The translations under genes and the position numbers were made by a program. Below, one piece after another: positions 24,943 to 34,901 of a stretch of 64,000 nt of DNA; the stretch's first letter is position 1; each line of letters opens with the position of its first letter. The stretch spans positions 1 to 64,000 of the forward strand of contig JAPLDU010000018.1 of the NCBI GenBank assembly GCA_026391255.1, written 5' to 3'. The stretch is from Bacteroidia bacterium (GTDB taxonomy: Bacteria; Bacteroidota; Bacteroidia; Bacteroidales; JAPLDU01). Below the pieces are notes generated by a model. It was given only the letters and a program-made list of their open reading frames with translations. It ran no database searches and had not been told where the DNA came from.

Positions 24943-26949
24943 ATGGCACGTATAGGAGTTTTCATATGTCATTGCGGAGAAAATATCAGCGCGACCGTTG
25001 ATTGCGGCAAGGTTGCTGAGGTTACTTCCAGGTTGCCCGGCGTTGCTTATAGTACCGACTATAAATATATGTGTTCCGACCCTGGTCAGACCAAGATTAA
25101 AGATGCCATCAGGGAATTTCACCTGACCGGAGTTGTGGTAGCAGCATGTTCGCCAAGGATGCATGAACCAACTTTCAGGAAAGCATGCGCAGAAGCAGGC
25201 CTGAATCCATATCTGTGTGAGATGTCAAATCTACGTGAGCATTGTTCATGGGTGCATCCAAAAGGTGATGTTACTACCGAAAAAGCCATTGACCTGGTCA
25301 GGACACTTGTGGAGAAAGTTAAGAAAAACGAATCTCTGATGCCGATCAAAGTGCCGGTTACCAAAACTGCACTCGTCATCGGAGGTGGTGTGGCAGGTAT
25401 CCAGGCAGCGCTTGATATTGCTAATTGCGGTCATAAGGTGATCATGGTCGAAAGGGACCCATCCATCGGCGGCCATATGTCGCAGCTTTCGGAAACTTTC
25501 CCCACACTTGACTGTTCACAATGTATACTTACCCCCAGGATGGTGGAAGTTGCCCAGCATCCGAATATTACTCTTTATTCCTATTCCGAAGTTGAGTCAG
25601 TGGAAGGCTTTATCGGCAATTTTAAAGTGAAGATCAGGAAAAAAGCCAAATGTGTGGATGAAAAGGATTGTACAGGCTGTGGATTATGCACAACTTTATG
25701 TCCTCAGAAAAAAATCCCCAGTGAATTTGAACAGGGGCTTGGATTCCGTCCCGCCATTTATGTTCCGTTCCCGCAGGCAGTTCCCAATAAACCGGTGATA
25801 GATAAACCTAATTGTACTTATTTCCAGAAAGGTAAATGCCGGATATGCGAAATTAAATGTCCAACCAAGGCCATTCGATTCGACCAGCAGGATGAGATAC
25901 TCGAAGTGGAAATCGGCGCTATAGTTCTTGCAACCGGATTCAATATTCTTAAAACAGATTTTTTCCCTGAATATGGCTATGGCAAGTTTAAAGATGTAAT
26001 TGACGGTTTGCAGTTTGAACGACTTGCTTCTGCATCAGGGCCCACGCTTGGTGAAATTAGGCGACCGTCCGATGGTAAAGTGCCTGAAAAGATCGTGTTC
26101 GTGGCTTGTGCCGGCTCACGCGACCCTGCAAAAGGAATCCCGTATTGCTCAAAGATATGCTGCATGTACACAGCCAAACATGCCATGCTGTACAAACATA
26201 AGGTCCACGAAGGTAATGCCTATGTGTTTTATATGGACATCCGTGCAGGCGGAAAGATGTACGAGGAATTTGTTCGCCGGGCGATAGAAGAAGACCATGC
26301 ACACTATATCCGGGGCAGGGTTTCAAGAATTTATGAAAAGAATGGCAAACTCATCGTGAAAGGCGCTGACACATTGCTGAATTCAATGCCGGTGGAAATT
26401 GAAGCTGACATGGTGGTTCTGGCGACAGCCGGTGTGGCTAACGATGGAGCTGAAGAACTGGCTCAGAAATTTCATGTTTCTTACGACGGATATAAGTTCT
26501 TTGCTGAAGCCCATCCCAAGTTAAGGCCCGTAGAAACCAATACTGCCGGTATTTTCCTGGCAGGGGCATGCCAGGCTCCCAAGGATATACCCGATTCTGT
26601 TGCTATGGCTTCCGGCGCTGCTTCCAAAGTAGCTGCCTTATTCTCCAATGACGAACTTACCCGTGAGCCCCTGATTGCTGAAGTGAATCGTTGTGCACCT
26701 CCCTTGTTCTCAACATGTACAGGTTGTTTCCTTTGTCAGTTGGTTTGCCCGTATAATGCCATCGAACGCGAACAGATCACCGACCGCTCCGGCAAGCTCA
26801 TTAAGGAATTGGCAAAGATCAATCCGGGATTATGCCAGGGCTGCGGTACCTGCGTGGCGCTATGTAAATCAAAATCCATTGATATACACGGATACACCAA
26901 TGCACAGGTACATACCGAGGTTCTCGCTTTACTGAATGAATATGCATGA
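24943..26949 (+). CDS. hdrA: Heterodisulfide reductase-like subunit A, FAD and 4Fe-4S, 668 aa
   Basis: RIGVFICHCGENISATVD, FAD-binding TALVIGGGVAGIQAALDIANCGHKVIMVE, GGHMSQLSETFPTLDCSQCILTPRM, ferredoxin motifs CTGCGLCTTLCP, CTGCFLCQLVCP, CQGCGTCVALC. Confidence 0.95.
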   Translation: MARIGVFICHCGENISATVDCGKVAEVTSRLPGVAYSTDYKYMCSDPGQTKIKDAIREFHLTGVVVAACSPRMHEPTFRKACAEAGLNPYLCEMSNLREHCSWVHPKGDVTTEKAIDLVRTLVEKVKKNESLMPIKVPVTKTALVIGGGVAGIQAALDIANCGHKVIMVERDPSIGGHMSQLSETFPTLDCSQCILTPRMVEVAQHPNITLYSYSEVESVEGFIGNFKVKIRKKAKCVDEKDCTGCGLCTTLCPQKKIPSEFEQGLGFRPAIYVPFPQAVPNKPVIDKPNCTYFQKGKCRICEIKCPTKAIRFDQQDEILEVEIGAIVLATGFNILKTDFFPEYGYGKFKDVIDGLQFERLASASGPTLGEIRRPSDGKVPEKIVFVACAGSRDPAKGIPYCSKICCMYTAKHAMLYKHKVHEGNAYVFYMDIRAGGKMYEEFVRRAIEEDHAHYIRGRVSRIYEKNGKLIVKGADTLLNSMPVEIEADMVVLATAGVANDGAEELAQKFHVSYDGYKFFAEAHPKLRPVETNTAGIFLAGACQAPKDIPDSVAMASGAASKVAALFSNDELTREPLIAEVNRCAPPLFSTCTGCFLCQLVCPYNAIEREQITDRSGKLIKELAKINPGLCQGCGTCVALCKSKSIDIHGYTNAQVHTEVLALLNEYA

Positions 26950-27000
26950 ATAGTCAATAGTCAATAGTCAATAGGCTTCCGCCACGGCGGAGGCAGTAAG
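26949..27000. repeat. (tcaatag)n heptamer array followed by GC-rich hairpin tccgcc-ac-ggcgga inside the hdr-flox cluster
   Basis: atagtcaatagtcaatagtcaataggcttccgccacggcggaggcag. Confidence 0.7.
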
Positions 27001-27031
27001 GACAACTTTATGAACTTTATAAACTAAAGAA

Positions 27032-27431
27032 ATGTCGGAATTTGAACCAAAAATTGTGGCTTTTGTGTGCAACTGGTGCACTTATGCCGGTGCAGATCTC
27101 ACTGGTACCAGCCGCATCAAATATTCCTCCAATGTAAAGATCATCAGGTTCCCTTGTACCGGGAGGTTCCGGATGTCATCCCAATGATTGTCATTACTCC
27201 ACCGGGAATTTCCATGCCCGACGCCGCTGGATGGTGTTCAGGCATCTTCTCGGTTTTTCAGGAGTCGATCTCAGGCGGATCACATTCTCTTGGGTATCAG
27301 CTGCCGAAGGTGCCAAATGGGCTGATATCGTAAACAGTACCAGCGAAACTATTAAAAAACTAGGTCCATATGATTCATATCATGCAGTTGCCGGTTTAAA
27401 AGAAAAGGAGGCTGAATATGTTGGAAATTAA
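27032..27431 (+). pseudogene. MvhD/FloxD-like iron-sulfur subunit, frame-disrupted by an internal deletion
   Basis: MSEFEPKIVAFVCNWCTYAGADLTGTSRIKYSSNVKIIRFPCTGR then, in another frame, SGCHPNDCHYSTGNFHARRRWMVFRHLLGFSGVDLRRITFSWVSAAEGAKWADIVN. The usual VDPxFIL...GADGV segment between the two halves is missing. Confidence 0.8.
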
Positions 27432-28221
27432 GCAAAAAGCCAGAGAACTGCTGGAAAGTGGTAAAGCCCAGGTCGTTATTGGCTATGGCAAAGGCCCGAA
27501 TAATACTACCAGGGCAATATTTGTACGCAAACCTGAAGATGCTGATAAATTGGTTCTTGATGATACCTGTGTCCAGAATCTTGCATTATATATCTACAAG
27601 CACGAGGTCAGACACTTTGGAAAAGAAGCTGTTGTAGCTACTCTTCCGGTACTCAGAAGCTTACTTCAACTGGCAAGCGAAAACCAGGTGAAAGACAATG
27701 AAATAATCGCTATTGCAATAACCCCTGATAACAAGGTTGTTGAACTGGATTCGTTCGCAGCCATTGAAGAACATGTCAGATTATTTAATACAGGACTCAC
27801 GGAAGATGAAAAGGATTTGCTGAAAAAGATCAACGCAATGGGTTTGGAAGAAAGGTGGGCTTTCTGGAATAAAGAGTTTTCAAAATGCATCAAGTGTTAT
27901 GCGTGCCGGCAGTCCTGCCCGATGTGCTATTGTCCGCGCTGTGCGGCAGAAGTGAATCAGCCTCAGTGGATACCTGTAGCTGCTCACCAGCACGGAAACA
28001 TCGAATGGCATATCATGAGGGCTATGCACCTGGCAGGAAGATGTATCAATTGCGGCGATTGTGCCCGTGCATGCCCTGTGGATATCCCCCTCAACCTTCT
28101 TACATATAACCTGATTGAAGAACTGAATAACGAATTCAAATATACCGCCGGGTTGAGCGCTTCTCAGACTTATGTGTTATCTACCTGGAAATTAGAAGAT
28201 AAAGAAACTTTTATCAGATAG
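27418..28221 (+). CDS. FloxC-like 4Fe-4S protein of an HdrABC-FloxABCD complex
   Basis: CIKCYACRQSCPMCYCPRCAAEVNQPQWIP and CINCGDCARACPVDIPLNLL; cluster position between MvhD-like and FloxB-like genes. Confidence 0.75.
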   Translation: MLEIKQKARELLESGKAQVVIGYGKGPNNTTRAIFVRKPEDADKLVLDDTCVQNLALYIYKHEVRHFGKEAVVATLPVLRSLLQLASENQVKDNEIIAIAITPDNKVVELDSFAAIEEHVRLFNTGLTEDEKDLLKKINAMGLEERWAFWNKEFSKCIKCYACRQSCPMCYCPRCAAEVNQPQWIPVAAHQHGNIEWHIMRAMHLAGRCINCGDCARACPVDIPLNLLTYNLIEELNNEFKYTAGLSASQTYVLSTWKLEDKETFIR

Positions 28222-28224
28222 AAG

Positions 28225-29244
28225 ATGGATACGGAAAATAAATTATTGAAAAAGGCTTCCCTGCAAAAGCTGATCGAAAAGCTGAATGCCGACGGGAAAA
28301 AAATACTTGCCCCTGTGATTAAAGGAAAACGCGTGGAATTTGGTTTAATCACATCTTCTGATCAAATGGCAGATGATTACATCGTTACTAACCAATCTGT
28401 CAAATCAGTCGCTTTTCCGAAATTTGAAAAACTCTTCAGTTATGAAGTGACTAAAGAAGGAATTACCCAGGCAGATACAGGGTACAGTACATTTCCCGAA
28501 TTTGTGATTCTTGGTGCAAGACCTTGCGATGCGAATGCCCTCGGATCAATTGGCGCTATCTTCAACTGGGATTACCACGATAAACTTTACTTTGACAGGC
28601 TTGAAAAGACCACAATGATCAGTACGAGTTGCAGCAAATGCGATGATTATTGTTTCTGCACATCTGCCGGCGGTCATCCGGGCAGTACCAAAGGCAGCGA
28701 CATTCAACTGACCAGGTTGGAAACAGGGGATTATTTTGCAGAAATTCTGACTGAAAAAGGGAAAAAACTAACATCTGTTTCTCCTGATCTTTTTGAAACT
28801 GCACCTTCTGTTGATAAATCAAAATACCTGGCCGAAGTCCCTGTAAAATTCAAGGTAGACGAGGCCGTCGCAAAGGTAAAAACGGTATTTGAGAACGAAT
28901 TATGGCTTGATCAGTCACTCAGGTGCATTGGCTGCGGCGCCTGCGCTTTCGTATGTCCTACCTGTGCTTGTTTTGACATTCAGGACGAGACAAAAGGGAA
29001 GAATGGTATCAGGCTGCGCTGCTGGGATTCATGTGGACTCTCACTCTTCACTCTGCATACTTCAGGGCATAATCCCAGGGAAGTGCAAAGCCAGCGCTGG
29101 AGACAAAGGATCATGCATAAATTTGCTTATATGCCCGAACGACAGAATGTCACGGGTTGCGTGGGTTGCGGGCGTTGTTCACGTGCCTGCCCGGTCGATA
29201 TGAATATTATGGAACATTTGATAAATATTGTGGAGGTAAAATAA
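28225..29244 (+). CDS. FloxB-like 4Fe-4S dicluster protein (anaerobic sulfite reductase A-like)
   Basis: CIGCGACAFVCPTCACFDIQDE, CVGCGRCSRACPVDMNIMEHL; EFVILGARPCDANALGSI. Confidence 0.78.
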   Translation: MDTENKLLKKASLQKLIEKLNADGKKILAPVIKGKRVEFGLITSSDQMADDYIVTNQSVKSVAFPKFEKLFSYEVTKEGITQADTGYSTFPEFVILGARPCDANALGSIGAIFNWDYHDKLYFDRLEKTTMISTSCSKCDDYCFCTSAGGHPGSTKGSDIQLTRLETGDYFAEILTEKGKKLTSVSPDLFETAPSVDKSKYLAEVPVKFKVDEAVAKVKTVFENELWLDQSLRCIGCGACAFVCPTCACFDIQDETKGKNGIRLRCWDSCGLSLFTLHTSGHNPREVQSQRWRQRIMHKFAYMPERQNVTGCVGCGRCSRACPVDMNIMEHLINIVEVK

Positions 29245-30075
29245 TGAACAACCAGAATATCTACCTGCCTTATTTAATGACCATCGAGAAAATAACCGAT
29301 GAAGCGCCTCTGGTAAAGACATTTCGGTTAAAATTCAAGAATGAGGAGGAAGGAAATAACTTCTCTTTTCTGACCGGTCAGTTTGGTGAGTATTCAGTTT
29401 TTGGTGAAGGAGAATCGACATTTTGCGTGGCTTCACCTTCTACCCGCAAGGGATATATTGAATGTACCTTCAGGCAGATGGGACGAGTTACCAACGCCCT
29501 GGCAGGCCTTGAAGTAGGAGAGACCGTAGGATTTCGCTGCCCCTATGGACCCGGTTGATCAGTGGAAGGGAAAGAACCTGCTGTTCGTTGCCGGTGGTAT
29601 TGCTTTGCCACCCATGCGCAGCCTCATCTGGACCTGCCTCGATACCCGTGAAAATTTTAAGGATGTCACTATTTTATATGGAGCGCGTACTGTTGACCAA
29701 CTCGTGTATAAACATGAGCTGAAAGAATGGGAGGACCGAGCTGATGTTAATCTGGCTGTAACGGTTGATCCCGGGGGTGAAACTCCCGACTGGAAGGGAC
29801 ATATCGGCTTTGTACCTACCATCCTCGAAAAACTTGCCCCAAAGGCCGAAAATACCATTGCTATCGTTTGCGGCCCACCTGTCATGATTAAATTTTCTTT
29901 TCCTGTCCTGAAAAAGCTCGGCTTTCCTGACGAAAACATCTTTACAACACTTGAGAACAGGATGAAATGCGGACTTGGTAAATGCGGTCGCTGCAATGTT
30001 GGCAAAGTGTTCGTTTGTAAAGACGGCCCTGTATTTACCCTGAAAGAATTAAATGAATTGCCGGCTGAATATTGA
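29244..30075 (+). pseudogene. FloxA-like FAD/NAD(P)-binding oxidoreductase, frame broken at ~29550
   Basis: First half (...LTGQFGEYSVFGEGESTFCVASPS...VGFRCPYGPG*) and second half (VDQWKGKNLLFVAGGIALPPMRSLIW...CGPPVMIKF...TLENRMKCGLGKCGRCNVG) in different frames; a few residues (expected PYGNGFPVDQW-like) are missing at the join. Confidence 0.8.
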
Positions 30076-30085
30076 TCGATAGGCA

Positions 30086-30175
30086 AAAGTAATAAGTAAG
30101 AAGTGATATGAGATGACTAGTCATTTTATATTTTTTCACTTATTACTTATCACTTATCGCTTTTAACTAATCATT
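30086..30175. terminator. AT-rich imperfect hairpin after the flox cluster
   Basis: aagtaataagtaagaagtga ... tcacttattacttatcactta inverted repeat. Confidence 0.45.
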
Positions 30176-30282
30176 TACGTGTCATGTGTTAAAAATGTTA
30201 ATTATTTGGTAAAAAAATAAATTTTTGGTATTCAGAATAAATTATTTTTGCAGCCTGATAATTCAAATTTATATATGTAAAT

Positions 30283-30633
30283 ATGAGTAGTGCATCACTG
30301 ATTTTGTTCTTTATCGTCGCTGTGGTTTTGGTTGGCGGCGCACTTATTTTTTCCAGTTTTATTCCTCCTACCTCCACCAATGTTCAGAAATCAGAACCCT
30401 ACGAATGTGGTATCCCAACTACCGGTCTCACATGGCTGCAGTTCAATATTGGTTATTATCTGTTCGCCATCTTATTCCTGATATTCGACGTGGAAACAGT
30501 GTTTATTTTTCCATGGGCTGTTGTGATGAAGGAGCTTGGGATGGTGGCTTTTATTGAAATCCTGATTTTCTTTATCATTCTGGGTCTGGGTCTTCTGTAT
30601 GCCTGGAAAAAACATGCTTTGATATGGGAGTAA
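30283..30633 (+). CDS. nuoA: NADH:quinone oxidoreductase subunit A
   Basis: YECGIPTTG...[28 protein letters not shown]. Confidence 0.95.
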   Translation: MSSASLILFFIVAVVLVGGALIFSSFIPPTSTNVQKSEPYECGIPTTGLTWLQFNIGYYLFAILFLIFDVETVFIFPWAVVMKELGMVAFIEILIFFIILGLGLLYAWKKHALIWE

Positions 30634-31238
30634 AAATAAAGTCAATGAAATTTGACGAGTTCAGGGACAACGATTCCCTTGAACTTTTTAAGAAACCCGG
30701 GGGTAATATTTTACTTACCACAATTGACGACATCATCGACTGGGGCAGATCCAACTCAATCTGGCCTTTGACTTTTGCCACAAGTTGCTGTGGTATTGAA
30801 ATGATGGCGACAGGCGCTTCCCGTCATGATTTTGCCAGGTTTGGTATTGAAGTATACCGTGCAAGTCCCCGCCAGGCCGATGTGATTGTAGTGGCCGGAA
30901 CTATTGTACGCAAAATGGCGCCCGTACTGAAAAGACTATATGATCAGATGTCGGAACCCAAGTACGTGATTGCCATGGGAGCGTGTGCCGTATCCGGCGG
31001 GCCATTTTACTATAATTCATACAGTGTGGTCAGGGGAGTAGAAGAAGTGATTCCTGTTGATGTGTATATTCCCGGATGTCCTCCGCGCCCCGAGGCACTG
31101 TTATATGGCGTGATGCAACTGCAACGTAAAATTAAACTTGAAACCATGAGCGATCCCCGCACTGCAGATACTCAACGCCCTAAAAAAGAAATCGACCCTG
31201 AAACGGATTTTAACAATTACCAATTTGGTATACGATGA
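30624..31238 (+). CDS. nuoB: NADH:quinone oxidoreductase subunit B
   Basis: [50 protein letters not shown]. Confidence 0.96.
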   Translation: MGVKIKSMKFDEFRDNDSLELFKKPGGNILLTTIDDIIDWGRSNSIWPLTFATSCCGIEMMATGASRHDFARFGIEVYRASPRQADVIVVAGTIVRKMAPVLKRLYDQMSEPKYVIAMGACAVSGGPFYYNSYSVVRGVEEVIPVDVYIPGCPPRPEALLYGVMQLQRKIKLETMSDPRTADTQRPKKEIDPETDFNNYQFGIR

Positions 31239-31690
31239 CAAACGACCAGTTAAAAGAAAAAATAACAGCCATCGAACCGGAGGCAGTATTCAGTGAGAAT
31301 AAGCAATATCTCACATTAAGCATTCCAAAGGAAAAACTATTTGCCTTTGCTGAAAAGCTCAAAGGATCAGAAGCCCTGAAGTTCGATTTCCTGTTTAATA
31401 TTACCGGGGTGGACCGTCAGAAAAGCCTCGAAGTGGTATATCACCTCGATTCTTCGGTTTACAGGCATGTGCTGGTTGTAAAAACAGAAACCACTGACCG
31501 CGAAAATCCACGGATTGATTCGGTTTGCAGTATATGGCACACGGCAGAATTTCATGAGAGGGAAGTGTTCGAGTTGTTTGGAATAAAGTTTAACAACCAC
31601 CCTGACCTCAGGAGATTATTACTTGAAGATGATCATGTTGGTTATCCTTTCCGTAAAGATTATGTTGATGATAATATAGTTCAACGATAG
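31235..31690 (+). CDS. nuoC: NADH:quinone oxidoreductase subunit C
   Basis: [48 protein letters not shown]. Confidence 0.95.
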   Translation: MTNDQLKEKITAIEPEAVFSENKQYLTLSIPKEKLFAFAEKLKGSEALKFDFLFNITGVDRQKSLEVVYHLDSSVYRHVLVVKTETTDRENPRIDSVCSIWHTAEFHEREVFELFGIKFNNHPDLRRLLLEDDHVGYPFRKDYVDDNIVQR

Positions 31691-31693
31691 AAT

Positions 31694-32866
31694 ATGACTG
31701 AACTGATAAATGTGACAGAGCCGGATAAGCTCACAGATCAACCTGAAGACCAGGATAAGCTTACCGAGCAACTCGAAGAACAGGAATATATCATAAATAT
31801 GGGGCCTCAGCACCCGTCTACTCATGGTGTGCTCAGGTTGGTACTGTCCCTGAAAGGCGAGATTGTAAAAAACATTCAGCCTCATTGCGGATATATCCAC
31901 CGTGGCATTGAAAAAATGTGTGAAAGGCTGACTTACCAGCAGATCATACATCTTACCGACAGGCTCGATTACCTGTCAGCCCACCATAATAACGAAGCTG
32001 TTTGCCTGTGCGTCGAGAAAGCCCTTGAAGTTGAAGTTCCGGAAAGGGTTAAATATATTCGTACCATTATTGATGAATTGGGCCGTCTGGCTTCTCACCA
32101 GTTGTGGTGGTGTTCTTTCGGGATGGACCTGGGCGCTCTCACTGCTTTTTTCTATGGCCTGCGCGACAGGGAAAAAATCCTCGACATATTTGAAGAAACC
32201 ACCGGCAGCAGGTTGCTCCAGAGCTATAACTGCCCCGGAGGCCTGATGAATGATATCCACCCGAATTTTCAAAAGAGGGTGAAGGAATTTATCACCTACT
32301 TCCGCAAAAAGCTACCCGAATATGATGAACTGCTGACCGGTAACGTGATCCTGATGGAGCGTACAAAAGGTGTCGGCTTTTTATCCCTGGAAGATGCCAT
32401 TTCATATGGTGTGACAGGGCCATCAGGCCGTGCTTCGGGCTTTGCCTGCGACGTGCGCAAGCATCATCCTTACAGCGCTTACGATAAAGCTGAATTTAAA
32501 GAAATATTGTACACCACCGGCGATACATTCCATCGTTACAAAGCACGTATCGATGAGATGTGGGAGTCAATGAAGATTCTTGAACAGCTTATTGATAATA
32601 TTCCGGAAGGGGATTATTCAGCTAAAATGAAACCTGTGCTCCGGCTTCCAGAAGGTGAATATTACCAAAGGGTTGAATCATGCCGTGGTGAATTTGGCGT
32701 GTATATCATCAGCGATGGAAATAAAACTCCTTACAGGATCAAATTCAGATCGCCCAATTTCAGCAACCTGTCGGCACTGAATATCATTGCCAGAAATTTT
32801 AAGATTGCCGACCTGATTGCCATTGGCGGTTCCTTAGACCTAGTTATTCCTGATATTGACAGATAA
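31694..32866 (+). CDS. nuoD: NADH:quinone oxidoreductase subunit D
   Basis: INMGPQHPSTHGVLRLVLSLKGE...GYIHRGIEKMCERLTYQQ. Confidence 0.96.
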   Translation: MTELINVTEPDKLTDQPEDQDKLTEQLEEQEYIINMGPQHPSTHGVLRLVLSLKGEIVKNIQPHCGYIHRGIEKMCERLTYQQIIHLTDRLDYLSAHHNNEAVCLCVEKALEVEVPERVKYIRTIIDELGRLASHQLWWCSFGMDLGALTAFFYGLRDREKILDIFEETTGSRLLQSYNCPGGLMNDIHPNFQKRVKEFITYFRKKLPEYDELLTGNVILMERTKGVGFLSLEDAISYGVTGPSGRASGFACDVRKHHPYSAYDKAEFKEILYTTGDTFHRYKARIDEMWESMKILEQLIDNIPEGDYSAKMKPVLRLPEGEYYQRVESCRGEFGVYIISDGNKTPYRIKFRSPNFSNLSALNIIARNFKIADLIAIGGSLDLVIPDIDR

Positions 32867-32880
32867 TTAATCACCAGATT

Positions 32881-33905
32881 ATGGCTTTTAGCATATACGA
32901 TTTCACTTCATTTACCCATGCGGTCGATAAAGCGCTGTATACCAGTATGTCTCCATTTTGGGCATTGATCGTTGAAATGACGATCATCGGTCTGGTCTTT
33001 TTGTTATTTTATGCTCTGGTGGGTCTCTTTCTTGTGTATGCCGAAAGGAAGGTATGTGCATTCATGCAGAATCGGATTGGACCAAACAGGGTAGGACCTT
33101 ACGGGATCTTTCAGACTATTGCCGATTTTATTAAATTGCTGATGAAAGAGCTTATCTATATTAAGAATGCCGATAAGTTGTTATTTAACCTTGCCCCTTT
33201 CATCGTGATTATTGCATCTTTTATGGCTATTGCAGCCATCCCGTTTGCAAAAGGGCTGCATGCCATTGATTTTAATATCGGTATATTTTATGTTATTGCG
33301 GTTTCCTCGATGGGTGTTATCGGAGTATTACTTGCCGGCTGGTCCAGTAACAATAAGTATTCATTGATCGGAGCCATGAGAAGTGGCGCTCAGATTGTCA
33401 GTTATGAATTATCTGTCGGCTTGCCAACGGATGGTTTATTTTCAAAGGACATATCCCTGCTATCATTGCATTTATCATTTACCTGGTTGCTTCAACCGCC
33501 GAAACTAACCGTGGTCCTTTTGACCTGGCAGAAGCAGAATCAGAACTTACGGCCGGGTTTCATACCGAATATTCCGGGATCAAATTTGCATTCTTCTTCC
33601 TGGCCGAATACATGAATATGTTCATTGTTGCTTCCATTGCTGCCACAGTATTCCTGGGTGGCTGGATGCCGTTTCATGTAGGAGGGCTGGCAGCATTTAA
33701 CAATATCATGGACTATATTCCACCGTTCGTGTGGTATTTGGGTAAAACGGCCTTTGTCATTTTCATCATGATGTGGTTTAAATGGACATTCCCCCGCCTC
33801 AGGATCGACCAGTTGCTCACCCTTGAATGGAAGTACCTCCTTCCGATCAACCTGGTAAATATAATCCTGATGGCATTTGTAGTATTAACGGGTTGGCATT
33901 TTTAA
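32881..33905 (+). pseudogene. nuoH: NADH:quinone oxidoreductase subunit H, frame-disrupted by internal deletion at ~33422
   Basis: First half YAERKVCAFMQNRIGPNRVGPYGIFQTIADFIKLL...[13 protein letters not shown]; second half in another frame [67 protein letters not shown]. Confidence 0.9.
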
Positions 33906-33908
33906 GAT

Positions 33909-34388
33909 ATGAACAGCATAGTCAAATATATTACTGATGTTTACAGGGCTGTGAAAAGTCTTGTTACCGGGATGAAAGTAACCGGATATTACTTTGTACA
34001 TCCCGGAGAAATAGTTACCCAGCAATATCCTGAAAACAGGAAGGAACTGGTCATGTTCGAAAGGTTCAGGGGCGAAGTAATTATGCCGCACGATGATAAC
34101 AACCAGCATAAATGCACGGGTTGTGGAATTTGCCAGATCAATTGCCCCAACGGTTCCATTGAAGTGAAATCGATTCAGGTGGAAACTGAAGATGGCAAAA
34201 AGAAAAGGGTTCTTGACCAGCATATATATCATTTATCAATGTGTACTTTTTGTGGCCTGTGTATTAAAACTTGCCCGTCCAATGCACTCAAATTCGGGAA
34301 TGAGTTTGAACATGCAGTTTTTACAAAGAGTAAACTTACCAAAGTATTAAACCGTCCGGGTTCTACATTAATGAAGGGGGTTCAGTGA
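33909..34388 (+). CDS. nuoI: NADH:quinone oxidoreductase subunit I
   Basis: CTGCGICQINCPNGSIEV and CTFCGLCIKTCPSNALKF; cluster position. Confidence 0.92.
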   Translation: MNSIVKYITDVYRAVKSLVTGMKVTGYYFVHPGEIVTQQYPENRKELVMFERFRGEVIMPHDDNNQHKCTGCGICQINCPNGSIEVKSIQVETEDGKKKRVLDQHIYHLSMCTFCGLCIKTCPSNALKFGNEFEHAVFTKSKLTKVLNRPGSTLMKGVQ

Positions 34389-34900
34389 TGGAATCAAATA
34401 AATTGATGTTCATATTATTTGGAGCAATGATCATTGTTTTCTCCATTTTGTCGGTTACTTCAAGAAGAATTTTGCGCGCTGCCGTTTATCTGTTGTTAGT
34501 TCTGATCTCTACTTCAGGACTTTACTTCATGCTCAATTACCAGTTCCTGGCTGCTGTCCAGTTGACTCTTTATGCCGGAGGCATCGTTGTTCTGATCATC
34601 TTTTCTATTTTGCTCACCAGCCATATCAATGAACGTATGGAAAGTATCGGTTGGAAAAAAGCTGCATTTTCTGCCATATCAGTCATCATCGGTATCATAT
34701 TATGCTGCACCACCATTTTACAATTCAGATTCAACGCCAGTACAATCGCAGCAAAGGAAATAAACATGGGTGTAATAGGGCGGGAACTGTTGGGATACAG
34801 TCAGAATGGTTATGCCCTGCCTTTTGAAGTGATCAGTATCCTTCTGCTTGCTGCTATGGTGGCAGCAATTGTTGTTGCTAAAAAAGAAAAAGCCAGTTGA
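34385..34900 (+). CDS. nuoJ: NADH:quinone oxidoreductase subunit J
   Basis: Hydrophobic; YLLLVLISTSGLYFMLNYQFLAAVQLTLYAGGIVVLIIFSILLT; cluster position. Confidence 0.92.
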   Translation: MMESNKLMFILFGAMIIVFSILSVTSRRILRAAVYLLLVLISTSGLYFMLNYQFLAAVQLTLYAGGIVVLIIFSILLTSHINERMESIGWKKAAFSAISVIIGIILCCTTILQFRFNASTIAAKEINMGVIGRELLGYSQNGYALPFEVISILLLAAMVAAIVVAKKEKAS

Positions 34901-34901
34901 T

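Noticed and set aside
23535-29203. Short ORFs antisense or out of frame to hdr/flox genes
   Set aside because: Fully overlapped by conserved genes with clear motifs; no independent start or domain evidence.
30224-30250. Canonical Bacteroidetes promoter (TTTG...TATTTTTG) for nuoA
   Set aside because: -7-like box is good but the -33-like TTTG is only 15 nt upstream, shorter than the usual ~19-21; not strong enough to list as a promoter feature.
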